A stretch of 64,000 nt of DNA from CBDDIP01 sp965229005 (GCA_965229005.1 CBDDIP010000002.1:3720001-3784000), one strand, 5' to 3'. Positions 24,505 through 34,035 are shown, counted from the stretch's first letter. Program-made: numbers and translations. Notes: generated from the sequence alone by a model not told the origin.

Positions 24505-25272
24505 CTACACGCCCAGGAAGCTGTCGAGGCCGAGGGTGAGACCGGGGTGGTCGGCGATGTGCTTGCAGGCCAGCACGATGCCGGGCATGTAGCTGTCGCG
24601 GTCGTAGCTGTCCTGGCGGATCGTCAGCGTCTGGCCGACCGCACCGAGGATGACCTCCTGATGGGCGACCATGCCGCGCATGCGCACCGAGTGCACGCGG
24701 ATCCCGGCCGGGCCGGCCACGCCGCGGGCCCCTGGGTACGTCTCGTGCGTCGTCGGATCGGCGGTGTACGACGGCGATGCTCCGGCCATCCGCTCTGCGG
24801 TGGTGACCGCGGTTCCGGAGGGCGCGTCGATCTTGCTGTTGTGGTGCAGCTCGATGATCTCGGCGGTCTCGAACCACGGCGCGGCCATCTCGGCGAAGCG
24901 CATCATCAGCACCGCGCTGATGGCGAAGTTGCTGGCGATCAGACAGTTGCTGCCACTGAACTCGGAGCGGAACGCGGCGATGTCGTCGTCGGTCAGCCCG
25001 GTGGTGCCGACCACGGCGTGGATGCCGTGCAACGCCAGCCACGGCAGCGTCGTGCGACTCGCCGCGGCCACCGTGAAGTCGACCACGACGTCACACCCGG
25101 CATCGCTCAACGCCTTCAGCTCGGCGGCGATGGTGAGGCCGTGCACGGTCGAGCCGGCCGCACCGGGGTCGACGGCCGCCACGAGCTCCAGATCGGGATC
25201 GGCTGAGACGGCGTTGCAGACCGTCGCCCCCATCCGGCCCCCGGCACCGACGACTCCCACGCGCACGCTCAT
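24505..25272 (-). CDS. dapB: 4-hydroxy-tetrahydrodipicolinate reductase
   Basis: DapB, 255 residues, reduces the DapA product with NAD(P)H in lysine and cell-wall diaminopimelate synthesis. It has the dinucleotide-binding GAGGRMG near residue 10, GTTGL in the middle, and the catalytic EIIELHHNSKIDAPSGTA segment with His-His and Lys. The start ATG at 25272 is followed closely by VRVGVVGAGGRMG; an upstream frame extension has no DapB similarity. A TACCGT box at 25280-25285 lies 7 nt above the start codon with no ribosome site, so the mRNA is probably leaderless. Confidence 0.95.
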   Translation of the reverse strand: MSVRVGVVGAGGRMGATVCNAVSADPDLELVAAVDPGAAGSTVHGLTIAAELKALSDAGCDVVVDFTVAAASRTTLPWLALHGIHAVVGTTGLTDDDIAAFRSEFSGSNCLIASNFAISAVLMMRFAEMAAPWFETAEIIELHHNSKIDAPSGTAVTTAERMAGASPSYTADPTTHETYPGARGVAGPAGIRVHSVRMRGMVAHQEVILGAVGQTLTIRQDSYDRDSYMPGIVLACKHIADHPGLTLGLDSFLGV

Positions 25273-25279
25273 CGCGGTG

Positions 25280-25307
25280 ACGGTAGTCGTTGACCATCCG
25301 CTAGAAC
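25280..25307. promoter_or_regulatory. Divergent leaderless promoters of dapB and the small coiled-coil gene
   Basis: TACCGT (minus strand, 25285-25280) lies 7 nt above the dapB ATG. TAGAAC (plus strand, 25302-25307) lies 7 nt above the ATG at 25315. Sixteen base pairs separate the two -10 boxes, so their -35 regions overlap and the promoters probably interfere with each other. No clear -35 consensus is present. Confidence 0.35.
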
Positions 25308-25314
25308 ACGGGAC

Positions 25315-25605
25315 ATGAGCTTCCTCGACAAGGCAAAAGAGAAGGCCAGCCAGCTCAGTGCTGCGGCCAAAGAGAAGATCGACGACATCAAGGACAACCG
25401 CAAGGCCGACGACCTGCTCGACGACCTCGGACGCATCACCTATCGGGCGCACACCGATCGCAAGGAAGACGGCGACGAGGCCAAGGTCGCCGAACTGGTG
25501 GCCGCGCTGCAGGCGCTCGAAGCCGAAGGCACCCCCGTGCTCGGCCCGAAGGACGCCCCCGCCGAGGATGCTGCTCCCCCGGCCTTCCCGCCGCCCAGCG
25601 TCTGA
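25315..25605 (+). CDS. Small charged alpha-helical protein, function unknown
   Basis: The 96-residue protein begins MSFLDKAKEKASQLSAAAKEK and is almost wholly helical, Lys/Asp/Glu-rich, with a Pro-rich tail. Similar small proteins downstream of dapB in Actinobacteria are uncharacterised. No membrane segment or signal is seen. A possible coiled-coil covers residues 2-75. It is convergent with the M16 peptidase gene. Confidence 0.65.
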   Translation: MSFLDKAKEKASQLSAAAKEKIDDIKDNRKADDLLDDLGRITYRAHTDRKEDGDEAKVAELVAALQALEAEGTPVLGPKDAPAEDAAPPAFPPPSV

Positions 25606-25686
25606 GCGTCATCTCGGTGCTCGCTGCGCTCGCCTTCCGTGTTCGCTCGCGAGCTCGCTCACCCGAACTCCAGATGTCCGGCGAGA

Positions 25687-26907
25687 TCAACGTCCGACGG
25701 TGACGACGATCGGGTCGGTTCGGAAGACCCGATCGATCACGGTGCGGACCGCGTCGTGATCCACCGCTGCCCAACGGGCCACCTGTTCGTCGACCGGACG
25801 CACGGCGCCCGAGGTGACGAGCGACGCGCCCGTGCGTGCCATGCGCGCACCGGTGTCCTCGAGGCCGAGCTCGAACGCCCCCGTGAGGTAGCCGGTGGCG
25901 ACGTCGAGCTCTTCGTCGGTGATGCCGTCGGCGGCCAGCTTGGCCAGCTCGCTGCGCATCAACCCGAGGACCTCATCGGCGTGCTCCGGCTGCGTGCCCG
26001 CGTACAGCTGGTACGCGCCACAGTCGGCGTACGCGGACATGCCCGAGTACACCGAGTAGACGAGGCCGCGCCGTTCGCGGATCTCCTCGAACAGGCGGTT
26101 GGACAACCCGCCGCCGAGCACGTGGTTGACGACGTCGAGCGCCTCGCGGCCGTCGTCGCTGCGGGCCAGCGCGGTGCCGCCCATGACGATGTGCACCTGC
26201 TCGGTGTCGTCGTCGATGGCCAGATCGCCGGCGCTGACCGCAGGAGCGATGCGATGCCCACGAGCAGAACCCGACGGCAGATCGGCGAAACCCGCCGTCA
26301 CCATCGCCAGCGCCTCGTCGTGATCGATCGGACCGGCCATCGACAGAACCATCGACCCGGCCCGGTAGTGCGTGGCGAAGAAGCCGCGCACGTCGTCGGC
26401 GGAGATCGCCTGCACGGTCTCGCGGCTGCCGCCGGTGTCGCGCCCGAGCGGGTGCTCGCTGAACACCTGCGCGGTGAAGGCGCGGTGAGCGACGTCGTCG
26501 GGCGAGTCGTCATCCATCGCCAGCTCCTCCAGGATCACCTGGCGTTCGCTGTCGACGTCGTCGTCGCGCAACGCGGGATGCGTGAGCACGTCGCCCAGCA
26601 ACGTCACGCCCATCGCCGCATGTCGCGCCGGAAGACGGCAGTAGTACGCCGTGTACTCCTTCGACGTGTAGGCGTTGAAGTCGCCGCCGACACGGTCGAC
26701 CGAACGCGAGATCTCCTGCGCCGAGCGGGTGGCCGTGCCCTTGAACAGCAGGTGCTCGAGGAAGTGGCTGACCCCGCCGAGGGGCTCCGGCTCGTCACGC
26801 GAGCCGATGTCGACCCAGACACCGGTGGCCACCGACAGCGCGCCAGGCACGCGTTCGGTGGCCACCGTCAGTCCGGAGTCCAGTTGTGTGATGCGCAGGT
26901 CGCTCAA
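25687..26907 (-). CDS. M16 family zinc peptidase (PepR-like)
   Basis: The 406-residue protein belongs to the insulinase-type M16 family. The inverted zinc motif HxxEH is at residues 48-52 (HFLEH), and the third ligand, a Glu about 75 residues on, is in VILEELAMDDDSP. The length matches the short bacterial M16B type. It follows pnp with 6 nt between, the arrangement pnp-pepR-dapB seen in many Actinobacteria and Firmicutes. It probably degrades peptides or processes a secreted precursor; the substrate is unknown. Confidence 0.9.
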   Translation of the reverse strand: MSDLRITQLDSGLTVATERVPGALSVATGVWVDIGSRDEPEPLGGVSHFLEHLLFKGTATRSAQEISRSVDRVGGDFNAYTSKEYTAYYCRLPARHAAMGVTLLGDVLTHPALRDDDVDSERQVILEELAMDDDSPDDVAHRAFTAQVFSEHPLGRDTGGSRETVQAISADDVRGFFATHYRAGSMVLSMAGPIDHDEALAMVTAGFADLPSGSARGHRIAPAVSAGDLAIDDDTEQVHIVMGGTALARSDDGREALDVVNHVLGGGLSNRLFEEIRERRGLVYSVYSGMSAYADCGAYQLYAGTQPEHADEVLGLMRSELAKLAADGITDEELDVATGYLTGAFELGLEDTGARMARTGASLVTSGAVRPVDEQVARWAAVDHDAVRTVIDRVFRTDPIVVTVGR

Positions 26908-26913
26908 CGCGAC

Positions 26914-29403
26914 TCAGCGATGACGACGGGGACCGCGACCACCGTCACGGCTGCCACCGTCGCGACGCGGGCCGTCACGGCGGGGACCACGGTCGCCGCC
27001 ACGATCGGCAGCGCCGCCGGCCTCGCCACCGGGGCCGAGATCGCCCAGCTCGCCGGCCAGCTCGGCGTCGAACGCATCGTCGAACGACACGGCAACGCCC
27101 TCGGTCTGGCTGGCCGTCGTCGGAGCCGTGGCGGTCGCAGTGCGGCCGCCACTCGACCGCTCGCCGCTCGAGCCGTTGCTGCTCGACGACGGCGCGTCAT
27201 CGGCGCCGCCCTCCGAGCCGCCCCAGGCAGCGGACGGGGTCAGGCTGACCTTGCCCTTCTCGTCGATCTCCTCGACGACCACTTCGATCTCCTGGCCCAG
27301 CTGCAGCACGTCTTCCACGGCGTTGATGCGCTTGCCGCGGCCGAGCTTGCTGATGTGGACCAGGCCGTCGCGGCCGGGGAGGATGTTGACGAACGCACCG
27401 AACTTGGTGATGTTGACGACCTTGCCCATGTACGTCGCGCCGACCTCGGCCATGGCCGGGGAGACGATCGCCATGATGCGGGCACGGGCCTCTTCCATCT
27501 TGGAGGCCTCGACAGCACCGATGGTGACGATGCCGACGGAACCGTCGTCGTCCACTGCGATGTCGGCGCCGGTCTCCTGCTGGATGGTGTTGATGACCTT
27601 GCCCTTCGGCCCGATGACCTCACCGATCTTGTCCATCGGGATGGTGATCGAGATGATCTTCGGGGCAGTGGCGGCCACCTCGGCACGCGGCGCCGAGATG
27701 CAGGCGTCCATGTTGGCGAGGATCTCGGTGCGGGCTTCCTTGGCCTGGGCCAGCGCGGCGGCGAGCACGTCGGCGGGGATGCCGTCGATCTTCGTGTCGA
27801 GCTGGAGGGCGGTGATCGCGTCGGACGTGCCGGCGACCTTGAAGTCCATGTCGCCGAAGGCATCTTCGGCGCCGAGGATGTCGGTGAGGGTGGTGTACTT
27901 GCCCTCGGCGTAGACGAGGCCCATGGCGATGCCGGCAACGGCAGCGCGAGTGGGAACGCCGGCATCCATCAGCGCCAGGCTGCCGGAGCAGACCGAGGCC
28001 ATCGACGTCGAGCCGTTGGAGGCGAGCACTTCGGCGACGAGGCGCAGCGTGTAGGAGAAGTCCTCCTGGCTGGGCAGCACCGGCAGCAGCGCACGGGCGG
28101 CGAGCGCACCGTGGCCGATCTCACGGCGCTTCGGCGAACCGACGCGACCCGTCTCACCGTTGGCCCACGGGGCCATGTTGTAGTGGAACAGGAAGTACTT
28201 GTGGGTCTCCGGGGAGAGCGTGTCCATCAGCTGGTTCATGCGCGGCATGGCCATCGTGACGACGTTCATCACCTGGGTCTCACCACGCTGGAACAGGCCG
28301 GTGCCGTGCGCCGTGGGGAGCACGCCAACCTCGCTGCTCAGCGGACGCAGGTCGCGCGGGCCACGCCCGTCGATGCGCTTGCCCTCTTCGACGATGCGCT
28401 TGCGGACGAGCTTCTTGGTCAGGCTGCGAACAGCCTCCTTGATCTCCCGCTCGCGACCGGCGAAGGCGCCGCCCTCGCCCGCCAGCTTGGCGATGGCCTC
28501 GGCAGCTGCGGCGTCGGTGGCTGCGTTGCGGTCGGCCTTGGCGCTGATGGTGATGGCCTTGGCCAGCCCCGCGGCGGCGACGCCGGAGACGGCTTCGAGC
28601 ACGTCCTGGCCGTAGTCGACCTGCACGGTGTACTCGAGCGGGGTGATCGGACCGTGGGCGGCGATGACCTTGGAGACCAGCTCGCGCTGCAGGCCGATGC
28701 TCTCCTTGATCCACACCTTGCAGGCCTCGAGCCCACCGGCGAGGGCAGCCTCGTCGACCTTGGGCGCGCCGGCTGCGTAGTAGTCGAAGCTCTTGGCGGT
28801 GCCGCCGGCTTCGACCATCATGATCGCCACGTCGCCGTCGTCGAGCTGACGACCGGCCACGACCAGCTCGAACACGCTGGCGTCGCCCTCTTCGTAGGTC
28901 GGGTGGGCGATCCACTCGCCGGTCTGGCTGTAGGCGATGCGGACGGCGCCGATCGGGCCGTCGAACGGGATGCCGCTGATCATCAGCGACGCCGAGGCGG
29001 CGTTGATGCTGAGCACGTCGTGCGGGTTGGCCATGTCGGCGCCGAGCACGGTGAGCACGACCTGGGTCTCGTTGCGGAAGCCTTCGGGGAAGGCCGGGCG
29101 CAGCGGACGGTCGGTCAGGCGGCAGGTGAGGATGGCGTCCTCGGTGGGGCGACCCTCACGGCGGAAGAACGAGCCGGGGATCTTGCCGGCGGCATACGAA
29201 CGCTCTTCCACATCGATGGTGAGGGGGAAGAAGTCCGTGCCGGGACGGACGTCCTTGGCCGCGTTGGCGGTGGCGAGGACGGTGGTACGACCGATCGATG
29301 CGACGACGGCGCCTTGGCTCTGCTGAGCCAGCTTGCCGGTCTCGAACGACAGGGTCTTGTCGGTACCAGCTACTGGTCCCGACACTCGGATGGCGTCAGC
29401 CAT
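26914..29403 (-). CDS. pnp: Polyribonucleotide nucleotidyltransferase (PNPase)
   Basis: The 829-residue PNPase catalyses phosphorolytic 3'-5' RNA decay. Two RNase PH-like units lie at about residues 10-235 and 325-555 (FFRREGRPTEDAIL, then the second-core GRVGSPKRREIGHGALAARAL). A KH domain follows near 575-635 (KIGEVIGPKGKVI) and an S1 domain near 645-715 (GKVVNITKFGAFVNILPGRDGLVHISKL). The C-terminus is an Arg/Gly-rich RNA-binding tail. The start ATG at 29403 is preceded by AAGGAGCT, a clear ribosome site. It lies directly upstream of the M16 gene; rpsO, its usual upstream partner, is 17.5 kb away. Confidence 0.97.
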   Translation of the reverse strand: MADAIRVSGPVAGTDKTLSFETGKLAQQSQGAVVASIGRTTVLATANAAKDVRPGTDFFPLTIDVEERSYAAGKIPGSFFRREGRPTEDAILTCRLTDRPLRPAFPEGFRNETQVVLTVLGADMANPHDVLSINAASASLMISGIPFDGPIGAVRIAYSQTGEWIAHPTYEEGDASVFELVVAGRQLDDGDVAIMMVEAGGTAKSFDYYAAGAPKVDEAALAGGLEACKVWIKESIGLQRELVSKVIAAHGPITPLEYTVQVDYGQDVLEAVSGVAAAGLAKAITISAKADRNAATDAAAAEAIAKLAGEGGAFAGREREIKEAVRSLTKKLVRKRIVEEGKRIDGRGPRDLRPLSSEVGVLPTAHGTGLFQRGETQVMNVVTMAMPRMNQLMDTLSPETHKYFLFHYNMAPWANGETGRVGSPKRREIGHGALAARALLPVLPSQEDFSYTLRLVAEVLASNGSTSMASVCSGSLALMDAGVPTRAAVAGIAMGLVYAEGKYTTLTDILGAEDAFGDMDFKVAGTSDAITALQLDTKIDGIPADVLAAALAQAKEARTEILANMDACISAPRAEVAATAPKIISITIPMDKIGEVIGPKGKVINTIQQETGADIAVDDDGSVGIVTIGAVEASKMEEARARIMAIVSPAMAEVGATYMGKVVNITKFGAFVNILPGRDGLVHISKLGRGKRINAVEDVLQLGQEIEVVVEEIDEKGKVSLTPSAAWGGSEGGADDAPSSSSNGSSGERSSGGRTATATAPTTASQTEGVAVSFDDAFDAELAGELGDLGPGGEAGGAADRGGDRGPRRDGPRRDGGSRDGGRGPRRHR

Positions 29404-29775
29404 GTCGAGCTCCTTTCGAACCGGGCGCGTTGTGTCTCGCGCCTCGGTGTTGGGAGCGGACGGGGCGGTTCCCAGTCGGCAGTGTCGCAGCGCACCCGAG
29501 ACCGGCAAAGGTGTTGGGGCTGCGGCAGAGGCGACTGACAACCGATCCGATTGGTCCGCTCTGTGGGTGTGATGACCGGGCATTGACCGCGGTCGACGCA
29601 CATCGTACCAGCACGACGGCCAGAACCGGGGGACGGGCCGGTCAAGCCGGTGGGGGCGACCAGGCCAGCAGCTGGCATCTTGCGATCCTCCAAGGGACGG
29701 TGCGGACCTGACGCAAGCCGCCGACCGGGTTCAGGACGCCGTTCGACGGGTGCGAGCTCGTCATGCCAAAGTTCG
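29404..29775. other. Intergenic region upstream of pnp and the RibD-C gene
   Basis: This 372-bp region separates two divergent genes and contains no convincing gene. It holds the pnp ribosome site at the minus end, the perfect palindrome GACCGCGGTC at 29585-29594, and a TTGACC at 29583-29588 followed after 17 nt by TACCAG (plus-strand promoter candidate, weak). A TACGAT box on the minus strand near 29604-29609 may serve pnp. Confidence 0.4.
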
Positions 29776-30435
29776 ATGGTGAACGTTCGCGACGGGAACG
29801 GCAACCCCATCAGCATCCGGGATGCATACGACGTGGCACGGCCCCGGCCCACGGACCGGCCCTGGGTGATGGTGTGCATGGTGTCGAGCCTCGACGGATC
29901 GACCGTCCTCGACGATCGATCGGGTGGCCTGTCGAGCGAGACCGACCGCGAGGTGCTGGCGACGCTGCGCTCCCTCGCGGACGTGATCGTCGTCGGGGCG
30001 AGCACGGTGCGCATCGAGGGCTACGGTCCACCGCGCAAGCCGGGCCAGCGCATCGGAGTCGTCAGCACGCGTGGCGATGTCGACGTGAGCAGCGAGCTGT
30101 TCCGCTCCGGTGCCGGGTTCCTGATCGTTCCCGACGATGCACCCCCGTCGCCGCTCCCGACGGTGCGCGCCGGCGTCGGCACGGTCGACCTCCGCGGCGC
30201 GCTCGCCCAGCTCGACGTCGATCTCGTCCAAGCTGAGGGTGGGCCGCAGCTGAACGCGGCGCTGGCCGACGCCGACCTCATCGACGAGCTCGACCTGACG
30301 CTGTCGCCGCGCGTCGCTGGTGGCCAGGGCGCGCGCGTGACACATGGTGCCCTGCCGATCAACCGGCGGATGCATCTCGCCCACGTGCTTCAGGACGAGG
30401 GCTTCCTCTTCACCCGCTACGTGCGCAGCGACTGA
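29776..30435 (+). CDS. RibD C-terminal-domain reductase
   Basis: The 219-residue protein consists of a RibD C-terminal (dihydrofolate-reductase-like) domain only. Residues 24-40 read VMVCMVSSLDGSTVLDD, the family start; the NADPH-binding part has DVIVVGASTVRIEGYGP, and the end has VQAEGGPQLNAAL and DELDLTLSPRVAGG. In riboflavin synthesis this domain reduces the aminouracil ribose; many stand-alone copies have other substrates. There is no deaminase domain here. The ATG at 29776 was chosen because the upstream frame lacks similarity. It lies in the same region as fbiC and ribE and may support flavin or deazaflavin synthesis. Confidence 0.83.
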   Translation: MVNVRDGNGNPISIRDAYDVARPRPTDRPWVMVCMVSSLDGSTVLDDRSGGLSSETDREVLATLRSLADVIVVGASTVRIEGYGPPRKPGQRIGVVSTRGDVDVSSELFRSGAGFLIVPDDAPPSPLPTVRAGVGTVDLRGALAQLDVDLVQAEGGPQLNAALADADLIDELDLTLSPRVAGGQGARVTHGALPINRRMHLAHVLQDEGFLFTRYVRSD

Positions 30436-30451
30436 CCGCTCGTACGCACTG

Positions 30452-32680
30452 CTACGCCGCTCGTTCGACGTTCACCGGGATCGCATTGAGCGTGGCGTTG
30501 CCGCAGAGGTGATCGAGCACGGAGCCATCAGTGAGGACGTTCGTGTTGACGCCAGGGTGCCGCATGGCGACCGACGGTCTGGCGCCATCCGCAGAGTGCC
30601 CCCATCCGTGCGGCAGACAGACGACGCCCGGCATCACGTCGTCTGTCACCTCGACAGCGACGGTGAGGCTGCCGACCCGCGAACGGACGGTGGCCAAGTC
30701 ACCGTCGCGCAGGCCCCGACGGTGGGCGTCGGCAGGGTTGATCTGCAGCGAGCAACGCTCCTTGCCGCGCACCAGCACGTCGATGTTGTGCATCCAACTG
30801 TTGTTCGAGCGAACGTGCCGTCGCCCGATCAGCACGAGGCCGTCGCCGGCCGCGACCCGTGCACGCTGGAGCAGTGCCGGTACAGCGTCGACGATCAGCT
30901 CGGGGGCCAGATCGATCCGCGCGTCCGGCGTCCTCAGGATCGCCGGGAGCCGGGACCGCAGTGGCCCGAAGTCGATGCCATGCGGGTGCTTCTGGAGGAC
31001 GGCGAGGGTCACCCCCGCCGGATCTGCCCCGAACCCGTCGCCGAACGGACCGGTGCGCACCAACGCGTCGACGATCCGGTCCTCCGTTGCGTCGCCGGTG
31101 ACCATGGCCCGCAGCTCCTGCACGTCGCGGCCGGTGACGTTGCTGTGCTCGTCGCCGCTGGCCGAGGCCAGGATGCCGACGAGGATCTCTTCGTGGAGCG
31201 TGTTCGGGTCCGCGAGCGGGCCCTTGCCGCGAGCGATCAGCGTCAGCCGGGCGAGCACATCGGCTTCCGATGGTCCACCGGAGGCGAAGACCCGTGGCGA
31301 CCAGTTGGCGACGCGCCGGATGGCGTGGTCGTAGAACGCTGCGTCGTAGTGGCTCTTCTCCAGCTGCGATGGCACAGACAGGAGCACGTCGGCGTGTCGC
31401 GAGGTCTCGTTGAGGTACATGTCGACGCTGACCATGAAGTCGAGCCCGCCGAGTGCTCGATCGAGGCGCTCGCTCTCCGGCGTGGACAGCACCGGGTTGC
31501 CGCCGATCACGATCATCGCACGCACCTGTCCGGCGCCCGGCGTCTCGATCTCCTCGGCGAGTGCCGCGACGGGCAGCTCGCCGGTGACCTCGGGCAACCC
31601 CGACACGCGGCTGGCCCAGCGCCCGATGCGGAAGCCACGGCCGCCTCCCGAGGGCGCCAGCGGGCGGGCATGCGCGCTCTCACCCCACATCGCCCCACCG
31701 GGACGATCGAGGTTGCCGGTGATGATGTTCAGCACGTCGGTGGCCCACGAGCCGATCGTCCCATCGGGAACCGCGTGCACTCCGAGCCTGCCGTAGACCA
31801 CCGCCCGCTCGGCCGCCGCCAACTCGTGCGCGAGACGGCGAATCGTCGATGCATCGATGCCGGTGACCTCAGCGGCGAGCGCCGGACTGAAGCCGGCCAC
31901 CGCTGTCAACGCGACGTCGAGCCCGCGTAGGTGGTCACCCGCCTCGCCGGTGCGCACCAACCCGTCGACGGCGATCACGTTCACCAGCGCGCACAGCAGC
32001 ACGGCGTCGGTGCCTGGACGGATGAAGATGTGCTCGTCGGCCGCAGCCGCCGTGCGCGTGCGTCGCGGGTCGACGACCACGACGCGCCCACCGCGGCGGC
32101 TGATCGCCTGCATCCGTCCCGGCCAATCGGGGGCGGTGGCGAGCGACCCGTTGGACTCGAACGGGTTCGCGCCCAGCATCAGCAGGTGGTCGGTGCGGTC
32201 GATGTCGGGGATGACGTAGGCAAACGGATCCCCGAACATGAGCCCCGACGACACGTGCCTCGGCATCTGGTCGACGGTCGACGCGGTGAACAGGTTGCGC
32301 GTGCCGAACGAACGGAGCAGCGGCCGCAACCAGAACGCGCCGGCGAGGCCATGGACGTTCGGGTTGCCGAGGTAGATCCCAACGGAGTCTGGGCCGTGCT
32401 CGCGCACGATCGCGCCGAGCCGGGCGTCGATCTCGCTGAACGCCTCGTCCCATGACGCCTCGATCAGCGCTGTGCCGCGACGGACCATCGGCGATCGCAG
32501 CCGATCCGGGTCTTCGTGCAGCTGCTTCAGCGTCGAACCCTTCGGGCACAGGAACCCGTGCGAGAACACATCCTCGACGTCGCCCCGGATCCGCGCCACC
32601 CGCCCGTCGCGGACGGAGATCTCGAGCCCGCACGTCGCCTCGCAGAGTGGGCAGGTGCGGTGGTGCACGTCGACGCTCAT
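30452..32680 (-). CDS. Molybdopterin oxidoreductase (formate dehydrogenase-like)
   Basis: The 742-residue protein belongs to the bis-MGD enzyme family. An N-terminal 4Fe-4S site is formed by Cys10, Cys13, Cys17 and Cys45 (CPLCEATC and GFLCPKG). Molybdopterin-binding segments follow: GIYLGNPNVHGLA, LLMLGANPFESNGS, VVVDPRRTRTAAAADEHIFIRPGTD, and later GSVLDHLCGNATLNAIPV near the end. No Tat signal is present, so it is cytoplasmic. The start ATG 32680 gives the classic short N-terminus, though an ATG at 32716 would add 12 residues. No maturation or electron-transfer genes adjoin it. The substrate cannot be named. Confidence 0.85.
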   Translation of the reverse strand: MSVDVHHRTCPLCEATCGLEISVRDGRVARIRGDVEDVFSHGFLCPKGSTLKQLHEDPDRLRSPMVRRGTALIEASWDEAFSEIDARLGAIVREHGPDSVGIYLGNPNVHGLAGAFWLRPLLRSFGTRNLFTASTVDQMPRHVSSGLMFGDPFAYVIPDIDRTDHLLMLGANPFESNGSLATAPDWPGRMQAISRRGGRVVVVDPRRTRTAAAADEHIFIRPGTDAVLLCALVNVIAVDGLVRTGEAGDHLRGLDVALTAVAGFSPALAAEVTGIDASTIRRLAHELAAAERAVVYGRLGVHAVPDGTIGSWATDVLNIITGNLDRPGGAMWGESAHARPLAPSGGGRGFRIGRWASRVSGLPEVTGELPVAALAEEIETPGAGQVRAMIVIGGNPVLSTPESERLDRALGGLDFMVSVDMYLNETSRHADVLLSVPSQLEKSHYDAAFYDHAIRRVANWSPRVFASGGPSEADVLARLTLIARGKGPLADPNTLHEEILVGILASASGDEHSNVTGRDVQELRAMVTGDATEDRIVDALVRTGPFGDGFGADPAGVTLAVLQKHPHGIDFGPLRSRLPAILRTPDARIDLAPELIVDAVPALLQRARVAAGDGLVLIGRRHVRSNNSWMHNIDVLVRGKERCSLQINPADAHRRGLRDGDLATVRSRVGSLTVAVEVTDDVMPGVVCLPHGWGHSADGARPSVAMRHPGVNTNVLTDGSVLDHLCGNATLNAIPVNVERAA

Positions 32681-32771
32681 GCACGAGATCGGACCACGCG
32701 ACCGAGCATGCGACAAGATCGGAAACCCTTACGGTCAGCGATCCGCGCTCTATCAGTAGTGGTTCCCGACA

Positions 32772-32800
32772 TTGACGCCACGCCCGGCCGGACGTGTGAT
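32772..32800 (+). promoter_or_regulatory. Putative promoter of the serine hydrolase gene
   Basis: TTGACG at 32772-32777 is followed after 17 nt by TGTGAT at 32795-32800. A 7-bp hairpin (CGACCCC 32808-32814, GGGGTCG 32825-32831) lies in the leader. GAGGGGG precedes the ATG at 32848. Confidence 0.45.
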
Positions 32801-32847
32801 GGGCCGACGACCCCTGCCACGGACGGGGTCGGGCGAGGGGGCCCACC

Positions 32848-34035
32848 ATGAGCAGCAACCGAACGGCCGTCGAGATCAGCGGCACCTGCGATCCGAGGTT
32901 CACAGCCGTGCAGGAGGCGTTCACCGAGAACTTCGCCAGCAACGGCGATGTCGGTGCCGCGGTGTCGGTCGTGGTCGACGGTGCCACCGTCGTCGACCTG
33001 TGGGGAGGCGAGGCGTCGCCAGGCACGCCATGGGGCCGAGACACGCTGGTCAACGTGTGGTCCTCGACGAAGGGCGCTGTTGCGCTGGCCGCGCACGTGC
33101 TGGTCGATCGCGGCCTGCTGGACCTCGACGCCCCGGTGGCTCGCTACTGGCCCGAGTTCGCGGCGGCCGACAAGGAGGAGCTACCCGTCCGGTTCCTGCT
33201 CAGCCACCGCGCCGGCCTCAGCGGCGCGCGCGATCCGATCGGCATCGACGACCTCGCCGACTGGCACAAGGTCACGTCCAGCCTGGCCTCGATGGCGCCG
33301 TGGTGGGAGCCGGGAACCGCCTCGGGCTACCACGCGCTGACCTTCGGCTACCTCGTCGGCGAGGTCATCCGGCGAGTCTCGGGGATGTCGGTGGGAACGT
33401 TCGTCGCGAACGAGATCAGCGGGCCACTCGGCGCCGACGTGGTGATCGGGCTCGGCGACGCGGAGATCGCCCGGTGCGCCACACTGACGATGGACGAACC
33501 ACCGGCCGACAGCGCCAACGCGGCGATGTTCGCGCAGCTCGATCCTGCCGTGCTGGCGGCGCTGATGAACCCCTCGATGGCCGCGCCCGCCGCCGCCGAC
33601 ATCGGCAACGCCGACGCGTGGCGGCGAGCGGAGATCCCGGCAGCCAACGGGCACGCGACGGCCCGGGGCCTGGCCACGATGTACTCCGCCCTTGCGCAGG
33701 GTGGCCGCCACAGGCAGGTGCGCCTGCTGTCGGCCGTCGCGGCCGAACGGGTGCGCGAAGGCCAGGGAGCAACGGTCGATCTCGTGCTCGGCGCCGGCAA
33801 CGGCGGGCTGCCATCCGAGTGGGGCCTCGGCTATCTGCTCTCCGGTCCGCACGCGGTGCTCGGGCCGAACCCGAGAGCGTTCGGGCACGGCGGTTACGGC
33901 GGCTCGTTCGGCATGGCCGACCCCGAGGCCCGGGCGTCGATCGGCTACGTGATGAACCACATGGGCAACAACCTCGTGGGCGATCCTCGCCAGCTGGCCA
34001 TCATCGGTGCGTTCTACGACTGCCTCGGAGCATGA
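32848..34035 (+). CDS. Beta-lactamase-fold serine hydrolase (EstB type)
   Basis: The 395-residue protein belongs to the class C beta-lactamase-like esterase group. The active-site SxxK motif is at residues 72-75 (WSSTKG), and the second motif YxN is replaced by YHA (SGYHALTFG), a pattern common in esterases. The third motif is HGGYGG near the C-terminus. No signal peptide is present, so it is a cytosolic esterase or peptidase. It ends in ATGA, overlapping a 62-codon gene. The substrate is unknown. Confidence 0.85.
   Translation: MSSNRTAVEISGTCDPRFTAVQEAFTENFASNGDVGAAVSVVVDGATVVDLWGGEASPGTPWGRDTLVNVWSSTKGAVALAAHVLVDRGLLDLDAPVARYWPEFAAADKEELPVRFLLSHRAGLSGARDPIGIDDLADWHKVTSSLASMAPWWEPGTASGYHALTFGYLVGEVIRRVSGMSVGTFVANEISGPLGADVVIGLGDAEIARCATLTMDEPPADSANAAMFAQLDPAVLAALMNPSMAAPAAADIGNADAWRRAEIPAANGHATARGLATMYSALAQGGRHRQVRLLSAVAAERVREGQGATVDLVLGAGNGGLPSEWGLGYLLSGPHAVLGPNPRAFGHGGYGGSFGMADPEARASIGYVMNHMGNNLVGDPRQLAIIGAFYDCLGA

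Noticed and set aside
22667..25042. 791-codon minus-strand frame crossing the cupredoxin, DedA, tpx and dapB genes
   Set aside because: It crosses several well-supported genes on both strands and shows only low-complexity sequence.
25639..29538. 1,299-codon plus-strand open frame opposite the M16 gene and pnp
   Set aside because: Both underlying genes have strong family matches on the minus strand, and the plus frame has no recognisable domain or ribosome site.
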